Shown: positions 23,263 through 35,374, counted from the first letter of the stretch. The stretch: DNA of 64,000 nt from Brassica napus (GCF_020379485.1 NW_026014699.1:310001-374000), one strand, 5' to 3'. The notes: generated by a model not told the origin, from the sequence alone. A program made the numbers and translations.

Positions 23263-23267
23263 TTTGG

Positions 23268-23641
23268 TCCGAGAGTTTCAACTAGGTGATAAGATAGCAA
23301 GACTATGGCCTCGTTAAAAACCTATCATTGCAAAACCCAATGGGACAAAAACAATGATAGGAAAAGAGCACACATAGCTTGCTAGCCTAGATGATACTCA
23401 ACTTGATGGTAAGATGGCTTGAATGGTGATAAGCGTATCTTGAAGTATCAAGCTTCCTCCAAGACATTCTTCTTGCTCCAAGGACTTCCTGATTAGTCCT
23501 CCAATAGCTTCTTTGAGTTTCCTAGCTCTGGCTCGAGTCATGGGACCTTTAGGAATGGTTAAGACCTCATCTTCTTCAGCTGGTTCATCTCTAAACTCGC
23601 CATTTCTTTCTCCATCAGCTGGCTGGTCCATGATCATATCA
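23268..23641 (-). repeat. Element E 5' LTR, outer part
   Basis: The remaining 374 bp, preceded by the second TTTGG copy. It includes the untranslated tail ORF (stop near 23398) and the stem-loop arms at 23321-23330 and 23352-23361. Confidence 0.88.
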
Positions 23642-25458
23642 CTGTTTTTCCCATTTCATCTACTGTTTATGCCAAGTGCTTTGATTTAATTCACTCTGAT
23701 GTTTGGACTGCTCCTTGCTTGTCTAGGGATAGTTTTAAATACTTTGTCACATTCATAGATGAAAAATCGAAATACACCTGGATAACACTTATTCAAACCA
23801 AAGATAGGGTGCTTGAAGCTTTTAAAAATTTTCAAAACTACGTGACTAACCATTACAATGCCAAGATTAAAATTTTGAGATCAGATAATGGTGGGGAATA
23901 CACTGGTCAAGCCTTCAAGCAACATCTAGCTCAACATGGGATACTACACCAAACGAGTTGTCCCTATACTCCACAGCAAAATGGAGTGGCTGAGAGAAAG
24001 AATAGGCATCTCATGGAGGTGGCAAGGTCAATGATGTTTCAAGCAAATGTCCCTAAGAGGTTTTGGAGTGATGCTGTGGCTACATCTTGTTATCTAATCA
24101 ACCGGATCCCAACTAAGATTCTACAGGATCAGTCCCCTTTTGAAGCCTTGAACAAGTACAAGCCATCATTGGAGCATATGCGAATCTTTGGATGTCTATG
24201 CTTTGTTCTGAGGCCAAAGGAGTTGAGAAACAAGCTTGAAGCAACCAGCACAAGAGCTATGTTTGTTGGCTACTCTACTACTCAAAAGGGTTACAAGTGC
24301 TATGATCCTACTACTAGAAGGGTTCTAGTCTCTAGAGATGTGAAGTTCATTGAAGCTAAGGGGTTCTATGAGGAAAAGAATCAAGATGAGTTGCTAGAAT
24401 TGACAAGAGAGTCAGATAGAGCGGCCAGCCTTAGAAGCATTCTAGAGGGGCTTGGGATACATACTACCCAGGATCCGAAGGAAAGACGCAGCACAACAAA
24501 CACACAACCTACCGAGGCATCAAACTTAGATCATGGGGGGGAAACAACACCTGAACCGGCTGAAGTACATGTTGAAAGCCACGATCAAGAAGGCTCAGGT
24601 GATCATGATCAAAGTATGATACAGGAAGATAAGGAGGTACCGAGCCAAGATCAAGAGGAGGAAACTAATGCAACTACAACTGAACCTGAACCAGAGCCGG
24701 CCGTGCAGCCATTGAGAAGAAGCACTAGAGTGAGAAAGGATAGTTCCAACTGGGTAAACACGAGAGTGTACTACAATGCCCAGGCTGTGGAACATCCCTC
24801 TCAAGCTGTGTGTTCCTTTGCTCATTATCCAGAAGAACATTGTGCCTTCATGGTAAGCTTAGATGAGAGCCATGTACCGAAGTCATTTGAGGAAGCCATG
24901 AAGGACAAGGAATGGAGGGAATCAGTAGGAGCTGAATCCAATGCAATGATCAAGAATGACACTTGGTATGAGAGTGAGTTACCTAAAGGGAAGAGAGCAG
25001 TGTCTAGTAGATGGATCTTCACAATCAAGTACCTAGCAAATGGACAGATTGATAGAAAGAAGACTCGGTTGGTTGCAAGAGGATTTACTCAAACATATGG
25101 AGAGGATTATATAGACACATTTGCACCAGTTGCTAAGCTACATACCATCAGGATTGTCCTATCACTTGCGGTAAATCTTGAGTGGGGCTTGTGGCAAATG
25201 GATGTAAAGAATGCATTCCTACAAGGAGAACTAGAAGACGAAGTGTATATGTTACCTCCTCCTGGTCTAGAGCACTTGGTGAAGAAAGGGAATGTTCTCA
25301 GACTAAAGAAAGCTATCTATGGTCTGAAACAATCACCAAGGGCATGGTACAACAAGTTGAGCACAACTCTGAATGGAAGAGGCTTTAGGAAGTCAGAGCT
25401 TGATCATACTCTCTTCACACTCAACACACCTTCAGGTATTGTCGTTCTACTTGTATAT
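23642..25458 (+). pseudogene. Element F pol, first visible part (integrase to RT)
   Basis: Open frame from the E junction (FPISSTVYAKCFDLIHSDVW) to the G insertion in RT. It carries the integrase catalytic core (HSDVW, DNGGEYTG, PQQNGVAERKNRH), an acidic linker rich in Glu, Asp and Gln, then RT (RWIFTIKYLANG, QMDVKNAFLQGELEDEVYM, YGLKQSPRAWYNKL). The upstream integrase HHCC region, protease and Gag are not in the window. No internal stop is seen. The in-frame stop at 25459-25461 comes from the G LTR. Confidence 0.9.
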
Positions 25459-26300
25459 TAATGAGATCCTAGGACCCTTCTCTGGATGGTTTGGATAGAT
25501 CCTTGCATAAACGAATCAAAGACTCAAGTTTATCAAGGCTGTGGATCGAATGGTGACACAAGAGGCTGCGGAAAGGCTCCTTGATACTCCTAGGCTTAGA
25601 TCGGATATGACACACCTTTCTAAAGCCCTTGGGCGTTGGATATTACACACCAACAGACTGGATACTACACACCAGACACTCTCTTAACTCGTGAAAGCAA
25701 GGGAGAAGAAAACACAAGGTTTAAACAAAAGATAACTTAGATTAGAATGAGGGTTTGTGATACACTTAAATAGAGAGATCCTTGTACATGCACAAGGTCT
25801 CGAAAACATAAGAAAACTTAAAGGAAAAGGCTCCACACGGTTTCAAAGTAATAACACAACACTTAGACTAAAACATAATATAAGATAGATGATGAAGTCG
25901 GTCCAAGATGCCTTAGGCCGAGTTGCATCCAAGATACATCAACTAGGAATGTGTAAGTGAACTTGATACCTCATTAAAAACCTTGATTAGAAAACCCAGT
26001 GGGACAAAACTAATCAAGGGAAAAAGAGTATACCAAGCCACTTGCCTAGATGATGATCAGCTTGATGGTAAGATCACATGAATGGTGATGAGTGTGTCTT
26101 GGTGGCTCAAGCTTCTACCAAGACAGTCTTCTTGCTTCTTAGAGATCTTCAGTATGTTTCCAACGGCTTCCTTGAGTCTCCTTGTCATTGCACGAGTGAT
26201 AGGACCTGTGGGAATGGCTAGGACAGCTTCCTCTTCAGCTAGTGTATCTTCAGTCTCTCCTTCTTCATCTTTATCAACTAGCTGGTCCATGATCATATCA
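25459..26300 (-). repeat. Element G 3' LTR
   Basis: 842 bp; the polyprotein ends inside it at 26057. It carries GGAAAAGGCTCC where the other gypsy LTRs have GGAACAGGCTCC. Confidence 0.95.
25981..26010 (-). promoter_or_regulatory. Stop-linked 3' stem-loop of element G (25981-26019)
   Basis: Perfect 10-bp arms CCTTGATTAG / CTAATCAAGG (25981-25990, 26010-26019), 19-nt loop with CCCAGTGGG, starting 38 nt after the stop at 26057. The 5' LTR copy has its arms at 31775-31784 and 31804-31813. Confidence 0.65.
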
Positions 26301-29300
26301 TCCCCTCCCACTTGAAAAGGATTTGTCCTCAAATCTGGCTCATCTGCAATAAAAGGGATCAAGTCAGTAACATTGAAGCTATTACTCACATCATACTTAC
26401 CTTGCAAATCCAGTTTGTAGGCATTGTTGCTGATCTTCCTTATGACCTTAAAAGGTCCATCAATCCGCGGCATCAGCTTGGACTTCCTTTCATTGGGAAA
26501 CCTCTCTTTCCTTAGGTGAATCCAAACCTGATCACCCACTTCAAAGACCATCTCACGCCTTCCTTTGTTAGCATGCTTAACATACTGTTTGGTTGTTGCC
26601 TCAATGTTGAGCCTAGCCTGCTCGTGGAGTTGTTTCACCATCTCTGCCTTCTTTTTGCCATCAACGCTGACCCTTTCACACTCAGGTAAAGGAATTAAAT
26701 CTAAAGGAGAGTTGGGATTGAACCCATAAACTATCTCAAAAGGAGAAAACTTAGAAGTAGAATGCACAGCATGATTGTATGCAAATTCACAATGAGGCAA
26801 ATAGTCTTCCCATGATTTCAAGTTTTTCTTTATGAATGCACGCAAGAGTGTTCCAAGAGTCCTATTAACTACTTCAGTTTGTCCATCAGTTTGTGGATGA
26901 CAGGTAGTAGAAAACAAGAGTTTAGTACCTAGCTTAGACCAAAGAGTCTTCCAAAAATAACTAAGAAACTTAGTATCTCTATCAGAAACAATAGTCTTAG
27001 GCATGCCATGTATGCGCACAATCTCTTTAAAGAACAAGTTAGCAATATGCAATGCATCATCAGTTTTGTGACAAGCTATGAAATGTGCCATCTTTGAGAA
27101 CCTATCCACAACCACAAAGATAGAATCCTTTCCAGTCCTAGTTCTAGGCAAGCCAACAATGAAATCCATAGATATGTCATTCCAAGGATGATAAGGTATA
27201 GGGAGAGGAGTATACAAACCGTGAGACTGAACCTTAGACTTGGCTTGTTTGCAAGTTGCACATCTCTCACATAGTTTCTCCACATCTCTTTTCATCCGAG
27301 GCCAAAAGAAATGATCCTGCAAAGTTTTAAGAGTCTTTGCAATACCAAAGTGACCCATGAGACTTCCTCCATGAGATTCCCTAACAAACAAGTCTCTCAA
27401 AGAACAGTTAGGCACACACAATCGATTATCATAGAAAAGAAAACCATCATGCCTAAAGTAGTGTCCCTCAGCAAATTTCTCACAAGAGTTGTAAGCTTCT
27501 TTAAAATCAGGATCATTCTCATACATTCCTTTAATCTGCTCAAATCCTAATAGCTTAGCATCAAGAGTGTTCAAGAGAACATACCTTCTGGATAGTGCAT
27601 CAGCAACTATGTTTTCCTTACCTTGTTTATACTTGATGACATAAGGAAATGTCTCAATGAACTCAACCCACCTTGCGTGTCTCTTGCTGAGTTTGTGCTG
27701 TCCTTTGAGGTATTTGAGAGACTCATGATCTGTGTGTATGACGAACTCTTTAGGCCAGAGGTAGTGTTGCCAAGTCTGCAAGGCTCTCACCAAGGCATAT
27801 AGTTCTTTATCATAAGTTGCATAGTTGAGGGTAGCTCCTCCAAGCTTCTCACTGAAGTATGCAATGGGTCTCTTCTCCTGCATCAATACAGCACCAATTC
27901 CAATTCCTGAAGCATCACATTCTATTTCAAAAGTTTTATTAAAATCAGGAAGTATAAGAAGAGGGGCATTAGTAAGCTTCTCTTTTAGGCATTGAAAGGC
28001 AAGTTCTTGTGCTTCTCCCCACTTGAATCCGACTTCTTTCTTGATTACTTCAGTCAAGGGAGATGCTATGGTGCTGAAGTCTTTCACAAAGCGCCTATAG
28101 AAACCAGCAAGTCCATGGAAGCTCCTCACTTCACTCACTGTCTTAGGAATTGGCCATTCTCGTATAGCTCTTACTTTCTCCGGATCAACTTTAACCCCAT
28201 CTGCACCCACAATAAAGCCTAAAAAGACCAAGTGATCCGTTCCAAAAGTACACTTCTTAAGGTTAGCAAAAAGAGATTCCTTTCTAAGCACATCAAGAAC
28301 AGTTCTAAGATGTTCTATATGATCATTAAAGCTCTTACTGTATACAAGGATGTCATCAAAGTATACCACAACAAATATGCCAATGAATGATCTAAGAACA
28401 TGATTCATTAATCTCATGAATGTACTAGGTGCATTGGTTAATCCAAATGGCATGACTAACCACTCATATAGACCATGTTTAGTTTTGAATGCAGTTTTCC
28501 ATTCATCTCCTTCTTTCATCCTAATCTGATGGTATCCACTTTTCAAATCAATCTTAGAAAATATGCAAGAACCATGCAATTCATCAAGCATATCATCTAA
28601 TCTAGGAATAGGATGGCGATACTTTACAGTGATATTGTTGATGGCTCTGCAATCAACACACATGCGCCAGCTCCCATCTTTCTTGGGCACAAGTAGCACT
28701 GGAACAGCACAAGGGCTCATGCTCTCTCGGATATGCCCTTTCTCCATCAGTTCCTCCACTTGCCTTTGTAGTTCTTTGGTCTCCACCGGATTGGTTCTGT
28801 ATGCTGGCCTATTGGGAAGTGTAGAACCGGGCACAAAATCAATTTGGTGCTCAATCCCTCGCACTGGTGGTAGTCCATTGGGACTATCTTCTGGAAAAAC
28901 ATCTTGATATTCCTGTAAAAGATTGACAAGTTCACTCGGATACTCCGGTGCAATGTTAGTAGTAGTCAAGAGGGATTCCTTATAGATAAACAAAAGAATA
29001 GGAAGGTTAGAGCAGAGAGATCTTTTAACATCACCAGACTTGGCATAGAAGTTTAGTTGCTTTGTTGATTCAGCGGGAAGATCTATCTCTTTCTTCTTTT
29101 GTAGCTGGAGCTGATCAACCTGAACTTCCTTAGGGGTCATAGGCACAAGAACTGTCTTTCTCCCTTTAAACTCAAAGGTGTGCTTGTTGGCATACCCATC
29201 ATGTATCACACGTCTATCTGATTGCCACGGCCTTCCAAGGAGAATGTGTCCAGCTTCCATAGGCAACACATCACAAAGAATCTCATCTTCATATTTACCA

Positions 29301-30739
29301 ATGGCTAAGGGAACCATAACCTGAGTAGATACTCTCATCTCGCCCTCTTCATTGAGCCATTGGAGCCTATATGGTTTAGGATGCTTCTGGACCCTCAAAC
29401 CCAACTTTTTAACCATAGTCTCACTCGCAACGTTGACACAACTGCCTCCATCCACAATAAGACTACAGACCTTTCCTTGCACTAGACATCTAGTATAGAA
29501 GAGATTCTCTCTTTGCTCCATCTCCTCGGTCTTGCTTTGAAGACTCAAGGTTCTTCTAGCAACTAGCAACCTTCCAGCAACCGGGTTGGCAACATACTCC
29601 TCTTCTGAACTGTGATCTTCTTCGGCCTCTGTCTCATCATCAGCAGATTCATATTCTCCATTGGCATGAAGGATCATCACACGTTTGTTGGTACATTCAT
29701 TAGCATAGTGCCCACGCCCTTGGCACTTAAAACACTTCACATCTCTTGCACGCGAGCTTGTAGCTTCCACTTTACCCTTATCTTTGTTGTAGATGCTACT
29801 AGACTTGGCTTCTTCTTTTGGCTGTGGCTTGCTTTCCTTTTGATAGCTCGGTTTATCTTCCTTAGAGGTCTGGTATCTATTGGAACCATAGCTGCCACGC
29901 GCATGACTTCTTCTCTTAACTTGCTGCTCCACCAAGATAGCTTTGTGTAGCATTTCCTCTATCTCCAAGTAGTGTTGCATCTCCACTCTATCTTGTATCT
30001 CACGGTTGAGTCCACCAAGGAACCGTGCCATGGTAGCTTCACTGTCCTCAGATACACAAGCTCTTAGCATAAGCAACTCCATCTCTTGAAAGTATTCCTC
30101 TACAGACTTTGATCCTTGTGTGAGCAGTCTCAGCTTTTGATGAAGATCACGGTGATAATGGCTTGGTACAAACCTCTTGCGCATCACAGCTTTCATCTCT
30201 GCCCATGTTTCAATGGGAAATTCACCATTGCGCCTCTTGTTTGTAACCAACTGATCCCACCAGCTCAATGCATAGTCATTGAACTCGGTAGCAGCTACTT
30301 GAATCTTCTTAGTCTCTGAGTAATGCTGACAGTTGAAAACGAGTTCGATCTTCTTCTCCCACTCAAGATAGGCATCTGGATCAGCTTTACCATGGAAAGG
30401 AGGGATCTTAAGCTTTAACCCTGATAGCTCATTGCGTCTATGCCTCCGGCCCTCATGATCACGTCGAGATCTTCTACTGCTACGTCTTGAACCGGAGCTA
30501 TGGCTACTTCTCTCATAGAAGTTATCAGTCTCTTCTGATCCAGCATGCTCACGCTGACCTTGTCTGTTTCTTCTTGGCTCATGTCTTGAACCAGATGCTT
30601 GTCCTTGCCCATCATGCGGTCTCTGATCATACTTCTCTTCCAGTAACTTCACCATCGCTTCCATCACTTGTTTGGTGATTGCTTCTTGCAGCAATCTATT
30701 CCTTCGCACAAAGGTTTCATCATCCTCCTCAGACCCCAT
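26057..30739 (-). CDS. Element G Gag-Pol polyprotein (gypsy)
   Basis: 1560 codons plus stop from ATG 30739 (MGSEEDDE); the upstream in-frame start-like codon is GTG and was not used. Domains: Gag ([17 protein letters not shown]), zinc knuckle [14 protein letters not shown] (about 335-348), protease [12 protein letters not shown] (about 428), RT YFDD (about 793), RNase [14 protein letters not shown] (about 940), integrase HHCC (about 1124-1162) and core ([24 protein letters not shown]), GPF module (about 1422) and tail [14 protein letters not shown] in the 3' LTR. Complete and uninterrupted, it differs from L at only a few residues. Confidence 0.95.
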   Translation of the reverse strand: MGSEEDDETFVRRNRLLQEAITKQVMEAMVKLLEEKYDQRPHDGQGQASGSRHEPRRNRQGQREHAGSEETDNFYERSSHSSGSRRSSRRSRRDHEGRRHRRNELSGLKLKIPPFHGKADPDAYLEWEKKIELVFNCQHYSETKKIQVAATEFNDYALSWWDQLVTNKRRNGEFPIETWAEMKAVMRKRFVPSHYHRDLHQKLRLLTQGSKSVEEYFQEMELLMLRACVSEDSEATMARFLGGLNREIQDRVEMQHYLEIEEMLHKAILVEQQVKRRSHARGSYGSNRYQTSKEDKPSYQKESKPQPKEEAKSSSIYNKDKGKVEATSSRARDVKCFKCQGRGHYANECTNKRVMILHANGEYESADDETEAEEDHSSEEEYVANPVAGRLLVARRTLSLQSKTEEMEQRENLFYTRCLVQGKVCSLIVDGGSCVNVASETMVKKLGLRVQKHPKPYRLQWLNEEGEMRVSTQVMVPLAIGKYEDEILCDVLPMEAGHILLGRPWQSDRRVIHDGYANKHTFEFKGRKTVLVPMTPKEVQVDQLQLQKKKEIDLPAESTKQLNFYAKSGDVKRSLCSNLPILLFIYKESLLTTTNIAPEYPSELVNLLQEYQDVFPEDSPNGLPPVRGIEHQIDFVPGSTLPNRPAYRTNPVETKELQRQVEELMEKGHIRESMSPCAVPVLLVPKKDGSWRMCVDCRAINNITVKYRHPIPRLDDMLDELHGSCIFSKIDLKSGYHQIRMKEGDEWKTAFKTKHGLYEWLVMPFGLTNAPSTFMRLMNHVLRSFIGIFVVVYFDDILVYSKSFNDHIEHLRTVLDVLRKESLFANLKKCTFGTDHLVFLGFIVGADGVKVDPEKVRAIREWPIPKTVSEVRSFHGLAGFYRRFVKDFSTIASPLTEVIKKEVGFKWGEAQELAFQCLKEKLTNAPLLILPDFNKTFEIECDASGIGIGAVLMQEKRPIAYFSEKLGGATLNYATYDKELYALVRALQTWQHYLWPKEFVIHTDHESLKYLKGQHKLSKRHARWVEFIETFPYVIKYKQGKENIVADALSRRYVLLNTLDAKLLGFEQIKGMYENDPDFKEAYNSCEKFAEGHYFRHDGFLFYDNRLCVPNCSLRDLFVRESHGGSLMGHFGIAKTLKTLQDHFFWPRMKRDVEKLCERCATCKQAKSKVQSHGLYTPLPIPYHPWNDISMDFIVGLPRTRTGKDSIFVVVDRFSKMAHFIACHKTDDALHIANLFFKEIVRIHGMPKTIVSDRDTKFLSYFWKTLWSKLGTKLLFSTTCHPQTDGQTEVVNRTLGTLLRAFIKKNLKSWEDYLPHCEFAYNHAVHSTSKFSPFEIVYGFNPNSPLDLIPLPECERVSVDGKKKAEMVKQLHEQARLNIEATTKQYVKHANKGRREMVFEVGDQVWIHLRKERFPNERKSKLMPRIDGPFKVIRKISNNAYKLDLQGKYDVSNSFNVTDLIPFIADEPDLRTNPFQVGGDDMIMDQLVDKDEEGETEDTLAEEEAVLAIPTGPITRAMTRRLKEAVGNILKISKKQEDCLGRSLSHQDTLITIHVILPSS

Positions 30740-31238
30740 TGCTTCCTGATACACGAAAAACTTGAACCAGTAAGTAGTTCAAAAGAATTCAGAACTCAAG
30801 ATTCAAATAAGGAAACAAAGTATTCAAACAAAGCGGCAAATGAAGATACTTGATCAACACGCGACGATTTGAATTCAATCTTTTCGAAAATGAAACAATA
30901 ACAGATCAGATTCAACGGATGATGAAATGAGATAATCAAATCCTGATCTATGATTCTAACAACAGATCGAGTCACACAATCACAAGAAACTTTCGGATCA
31001 AGTAAAACGATAACGTAATCGACAAGAATGTGAAAAGGTTTTTGTTCAAAACTTGATCGAAATTCTTAGATCTATCAATATGAGATACGAAACAATCAGA
31101 TCTAGCAATCCTGATAATGAAACAAGCAGATCAAATGAGAATAAACACACAAGAACCGATTGATCAACAAAATATGAATCGACAAAGAGTAGATCTTAAG
31201 AAATCGCAAAAGAGAAATCGAAACTCCCCTTCCAGAGT
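30740..31238 (-). other. Element G 5' leader
   Basis: About 500 nt without a convincing ORF, nearly identical to the L leader; a TATCAG splice-acceptor-like end precedes the ATG. Confidence 0.5.
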
Positions 31239-31250
31239 GCTCTGATACCA
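31239..31250 (-). other. Element G primer-binding site
   Basis: TGGTATCAGAGC on the minus strand, 2 nt from the LTR. Confidence 0.9.
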
Positions 31251-31252
31251 CT

Positions 31253-32094
31253 TAATGAGATCCTAGGACCCTTCTCTGGATGGTTTGGATAGATCCTTGC
31301 ATAAACGAATCAAAGACTCAAGTTTATCAAGGCTGTGGATCGAATGGTGACACAAGAGGCTGCGGAAAGGCTCCTTGATACTCCTAGGCTTAGATCGGAT
31401 ATGACACACCTTTCTAAAGCCCTTGGGCGTTGGATATTACACACCAACAGACTGGATACTACACACCAGACACTCTCTTAACTCGTGAAAGCAAGGGAGA
31501 AGAAAACACAAGGTTTAAACAAAAGATAACTTAGATTAGAATGAGGGTTTGTGATACACTTAAATAGAGAGATCCTTGTACATGCACAAGGTCTCGAAAA
31601 CATAAGAAAACTTAAAGGAAAAGGCTCCACACGGTTTCAAAGTAATAACACAACACTTAGACTAAAACATAATATAAGATAGATGATGAAGTCGGTCCAA
31701 GATGCCTTAGGCCGAGTTGCATCCAAGATACATCAACTAGGAATGTGTAAGTGAACTTGATACCTCATTAAAAACCTTGATTAGAAAACCCAGTGGGACA
31801 AAACTAATCAAGGGAAAAAGAGTATACCAAGCCACTTGCCTAGATGATGATCAGCTTGATGGTAAGATCACATGAATGGTGATGAGTGTGTCTTGGTGGC
31901 TCAAGCTTCTACCAAGACAGTCTTCTTGCTTCTTAGAGATCTTCAGTATGTTTCCAACGGCTTCCTTGAGTCTCCTTGTCATTGCACGAGTGATAGGACC
32001 TGTGGGAATGGCTAGGACAGCTTCCTCTTCAGCTAGTGTATCTTCAGTCTCTCCTTCTTCATCTTTATCAACTAGCTGGTCCATGATCATATCA
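31253..32094 (-). repeat. Element G 5' LTR
   Basis: 842 bp, matches 25459-26300. Confidence 0.95.
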
Positions 32095-32099
32095 TATAT

Positions 32100-33065
32100 G
32101 TAGATGACATCATTATAACAGGTAGTGATAAAAAAGAGATACAAGCCACCAAAGACTTTCTTAAATCTGTTTTTGAGATTAAAGACTTGGGAGAGATGAA
32201 ATACTTCCTTGGGATTGAGATATGTAGATCCAAGGAAGGTTTGTTTCTATCCCAAAGAAAGTATACACTTGATCTGTTGAAAGATGCAGGTAAGCTTGAT
32301 GGAAAGACAGCCAAGACTCCCTTGGAAGATGGATACAAGGTTCCACGTGAGGGGGAGATTGAAGACAGTCCACCATTCAAGGATGCAAAGCTTTATAGAA
32401 AGCTAGTGGGTAAGCTTATATACCTAACCATCACACGTCCTGATATTTGTTTTGCTGTGAACCAGGTAAGCCAGCATATGCAAGTTCCAAAAGAACATCA
32501 TTGGGGAATGGTGAACCGGATCTTGATGTATCTCAATGGCTCAGCGGATCAAGGAGTGTGGATGGGGTGTAATGGAAGTACTGAAGTTGTGGGCTACTGT
32601 GATGCGGATTGGGCAGGAGATAGAGCAGATAGAAGGTCCACAACTGGCTACTGCACATTCATTGGAGGGAACTTGGTAACTTGGAAGAGTAAGAAGCAGA
32701 AGGTGGTCTCATGCTCAAGTGCTGAAGCTGAATACCGAGCTATGCTGAAGCTGACTAATGAGCTTGTGTGGATCAAAGGGATACTGAAGCACTTGGAGAT
32801 TACTCAATCCACTCCAATGACAATGCATTGCGACAACCAGGCTGCTATACACATTGCCACCAACTCAGTCTTCCATGAGAGAACCAAGCACATTGAGGTA
32901 GATTGTCACAAGGTGAGGCAGATGATACTTCTTGGAGTCATCTTACCATGTTACACAAGAAGTGAAGATCAGCTAGCAGATGTGTTCACAAAGGCAGCAA
33001 GGCAGAAGACAATTGAGTCCATCCATAGCCGGCTAGGACTCATTGATCTCACGAGAAGGAGCTAA
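32100..33065 (+). pseudogene. Element F pol, last part (RT end, RNase H)
   Basis: Resumes exactly in frame after the second TATAT copy with VDDIIITGSD, so the catalytic aspartates of RT are split from the preceding Tyr-Val by G. RNase H motifs GYCDADWAGD, SCSSAEAEYRAM and HCDNQAAIHIA are intact. It ends in TAA at 33063-33065. Both halves are open, so F was coding here until G inserted. Confidence 0.9.
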
Positions 33066-33097
33066 GCCCCTTAGCTATGAGGTCTTTACTCTTTTTC

Positions 33098-33138
33098 CCT
33101 TATCAAAGTTTTGTCCCAATGGGTTTTCTTTGGTAAGG
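33098..33138 (+). promoter_or_regulatory. Stop-linked 3' stem-loop of element F
   Basis: Arms CCTTATCAAAG / CTTTGGTAAGG (33098-33108, 33128-33138), 11 bp with one central wobble, 19-nt loop with CCCAATGGG, starting 33 nt after the stop. Confidence 0.7.
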
Positions 33139-33190
33139 TTTTTAATGAGGAAGATCTCATGGCTATCCAAGCTTAGACTTTCACAAAGCT

Positions 33191-33205
33191 AAGCTTGAGG
33201 GGGAG
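33191..33205 (+). other. Element F polypurine tract
   Basis: AAGCTTGAGGGGGAG directly before the shared LTR. Confidence 0.9.
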
Positions 33206-33916
33206 TGTTGAGATGAGGAGTTGATATGAAGGCTTAGAGAGACTTGGGTAATGAAAGGGATAAGGAGATGAAGCAAAGACTGAAGTGAGAGATGCATTGG
33301 GAGAATGGTACGGACGGTACAAACCGTACGGATCAGTTCGACCAAGATCACTTGAGTCTCGACCTTTCTCCACATTCTGAAGTTGTGCAAACTTAGGGTG
33401 AAGTGTACGGAGTTACCATGTCCGTACCATCTGAAGTTACCACGGTAAAAAGCAGTTTGAACAACAAGGAAGAGGGAAAGGCTGAAGACACTTATGCAAA
33501 GGGAAGGTCTCGGCCAAAGGAAAGGAGATGACCGTTTATGGATAAGAGGAGGCGCGGCTTTACAGCTAAGACAGGCTGTAAAGGTGTTTGGCATCTGATC
33601 CAAGATGCCAAAGGGATCAAACGTGTGATGGCCCCTATTGGATGGATTCAAAACCGGCTAGCTCTTCCCATTTGACCTCACATGCTTAGGCGACCTTAAC
33701 CCATTTGGAAACCCTATGTTCTCTAAGTATAAATATGTAATCTCCTCATTAATAAAAGATTAGACAGTTCTTGACACAAAAAACACTTTCTTAGATTCAA
33801 AGACTCTCAATCATGATTCTACACTAAACTCTTAGCTAAACTCGGTCTAAATCATCTCTAAACTTCTCTAATCCCTTTCTTTCCTTATATCAAACTCAGA
33901 TTCTCTAAAGTTCATA
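33206..33916 (+). repeat. LTR shared by elements F and H
   Basis: 711 bp, TGTTGAGATG...GTTCATA. It is preceded by the PPT of F and followed by the PBS and gag of H, so it serves as 3' LTR of one and 5' LTR of the other. It holds GTAC sites at 33308, 33317 and 33326 (9-bp spacing), more at 33405 and 33424, and TATAAAT at 33728-33734. Confidence 0.9.
33308..33329 (+). promoter_or_regulatory. GTAC-core array in the F/H LTR
   Basis: Three GTAC sites spaced exactly 9 bp in U3. Same motif class as in B, J, K, M and N. Confidence 0.45.
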
Positions 33917-33934
33917 TGGTATCAGAGCCAGGTT
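33917..33934 (+). other. Element H primer-binding site
   Basis: TGGTATCAGAGCCAGGTT abuts the LTR end at 33916. Confidence 0.92.
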
Positions 33935-34001
33935 CATCATAATCTGGGTTTGAGTACTAAGAACACTTGAGTTGCATTTCGTTCATCCGAGTGGGTCTGA
34001 A

Positions 34002-34900
34002 ATGGAAAGCAACAAAGCTGTGGTTCCGGTTACTCTCAAGGGGGGTAACTATCTTTTGTGGTCTCGTTTGGTGAAGACTGCAGTGGGGAGTAAGGGTTTA
34101 TGGGGACACATCACACAGAGTGAAGCCCCAAAGCTCATTACTTATGAAGGCGACAAGGAGGTTGTCGAGTGCGATGAGGAGAAGTGGGAGCAGGATGATC
34201 AGCTGGTGATGTCCATACTCCAACGGTCTCTTGAAGTGTCTATCCTGGAGGCATACAGCTACTGTGAGACAGCAAAGGATCTTTGGGACACGCTAAAGAA
34301 GGTTTATGGTAACATCTCAAACTTGAGCCGTGTGTTTGAAGTGAAACGTGCTATCAACAGCTTGACACAGGAGGACATGGAGTTCACTAAGCATCTTGGG
34401 AGGTTCAGAGCTTTGTGGTCTGAACTGGAGATGCTGAGGCCAGGCACAACCAACCTAGATGAGCTGGCTGAGAGACGCGAGCAGGATAAGGTGTTTGGGT
34501 TGTTGCTCACGTTGAATCCAAGCTACAACAGCCTCATCAAACACATTCTGAGGTCCGGAAAGTTACCTGATCTTGAGGACGTGTGTGCGCAAGTTCAGAA
34601 GGAGGAAGGGTCTATTGGTCTCTTTGGAGGGAAAGGGGAGATCACTCTTGCAAACCAAGCTGAGGTTCCGCAAGCAAACCGTGCAAGCTCTAACCAGTAT
34701 GATGCAAAGAAGTTCACGGGAAATTGTGATCATTGCAAGAGACAAGGTCACAAGAAGAACCAGTGCTGGATCTTGCATCCTCATCTGAAGCCGGCCAAGT
34801 TCTCAAGAGAGAAAGATGGGAGAGCCAATGTCTCGTATGCTGGAAGTGAGCCGGGAAGTTCAAGTGTTGCTGGGAGCTCAGGCCAAGCTGGAGAGGGCGG
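34002..34900 (+). pseudogene. Element H gag, first part
   Basis: I chose ATG 34002 (MESNKAVVPVTLKG), which aligns with the starts of the other copia Gags; an in-frame upstream start-like codon is not needed. About 300 codons cover the Gag core (YLLWSRLVKTAVGSKGLWG, LWDTLKKVYGN) and a zinc knuckle (CDHCKRQGHKKNQC). Element I interrupts at 34901. The reading continues in frame at 46631. Confidence 0.88.
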
Positions 34901-35374
34901 TGAAAGTTTTAGAAGATTAAGGAGAGATTAAGAGAGAAGAGTAAGAGATGGAGAGAGTTTCCGTGAGAGTGTGACAAAGAGAATAGAAGGAGAATAAGTT
35001 TCCTTGCTTGATTTGTTACACATGACAGGGTATTTAAAGACATACAAGAAGGCATAAACTATGAGAAGATAGTACAAGGGAAAGAATAAACAAAGAGGAG
35101 GCAGATGCGCGGATGGCTCGTTCAGCAAGAGGGATAGTGACAGCACCCAACGGTCAGCTCCCTCTCTCTTCTCTTAGACACACCCGTGACCCCTCCACTC
35201 ACTTCTCTTCAACGGATACATGTCGACATTCCCACTCACTAGGAGATCTTTTAATCACTTGACCGAGTTGGTTAACTCATGACTTGCTTCCTTTCCTTGC
35301 AAGTCACTCTTAGGTTGTACGGACAGCCTTGTTCTCCAAGTTCCTTTCTTCTTGCTTTATTCTTCATGTCAACA
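34901..35374 (-). repeat. Element I 3' LTR
   Basis: 474 bp; on the minus strand TGTTGACATG...AACTTTCA. It has a single GTAC site (near 35326), not an array. Confidence 0.93.

Larger units (their letters stand above)
15148..23641 (-). mobile_element. Element E: Ty3/gypsy retrotransposon, partial, split by A and D
   Basis: Minus-strand gypsy element of the C type. Visible parts are gag and leader (15148-16158) and the 5' LTR (16159-16634 plus 23268-23641, together 850 bp). Element D is inserted in the LTR with TSD TTTGG (16630-16634 and 23263-23267), and element A in gag at 15148. The rest lies beyond the left edge. Its right end (CATATCA, 23641) abuts copia F integrase sequence, so E is inserted in F. 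Confidence 0.88.
25459..32094 (-). mobile_element. Element G: Ty3/gypsy retrotransposon, complete
   Basis: 6636 bp, minus strand, TSD TATAT, inserted in the RT region of F. LTRs are 842 bp each and look identical. PBS, leader, uninterrupted gag-pol and PPT are present. It is almost identical to element L, in opposite orientation. Confidence 0.95.
23642..33916 (+). mobile_element. Element F: Ty1/copia retrotransposon, 3' half, split by gypsy G
   Basis: Plus-strand copia. Visible parts are 23642-25458 and 32100-33916. Its 5' half must lie left of the window, beyond E. Gypsy G is inserted in the RT YVDD box with TSD TATAT (25454-25458 and 32095-32099). The 3' end is normal (stop, stem-loop, PPT, LTR), but that LTR is followed at once by a PBS and gag of element H, so the two elements share it. 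Confidence 0.88.

Noticed and set aside
26057..30739. A pararetrovirus (caulimovirus) origin for the RT-bearing polyproteins
   Set aside because: Integrase, LTRs, PPT and 5-bp TSDs are present, and no movement-protein or coat-protein frame is seen. These are LTR retrotransposons.
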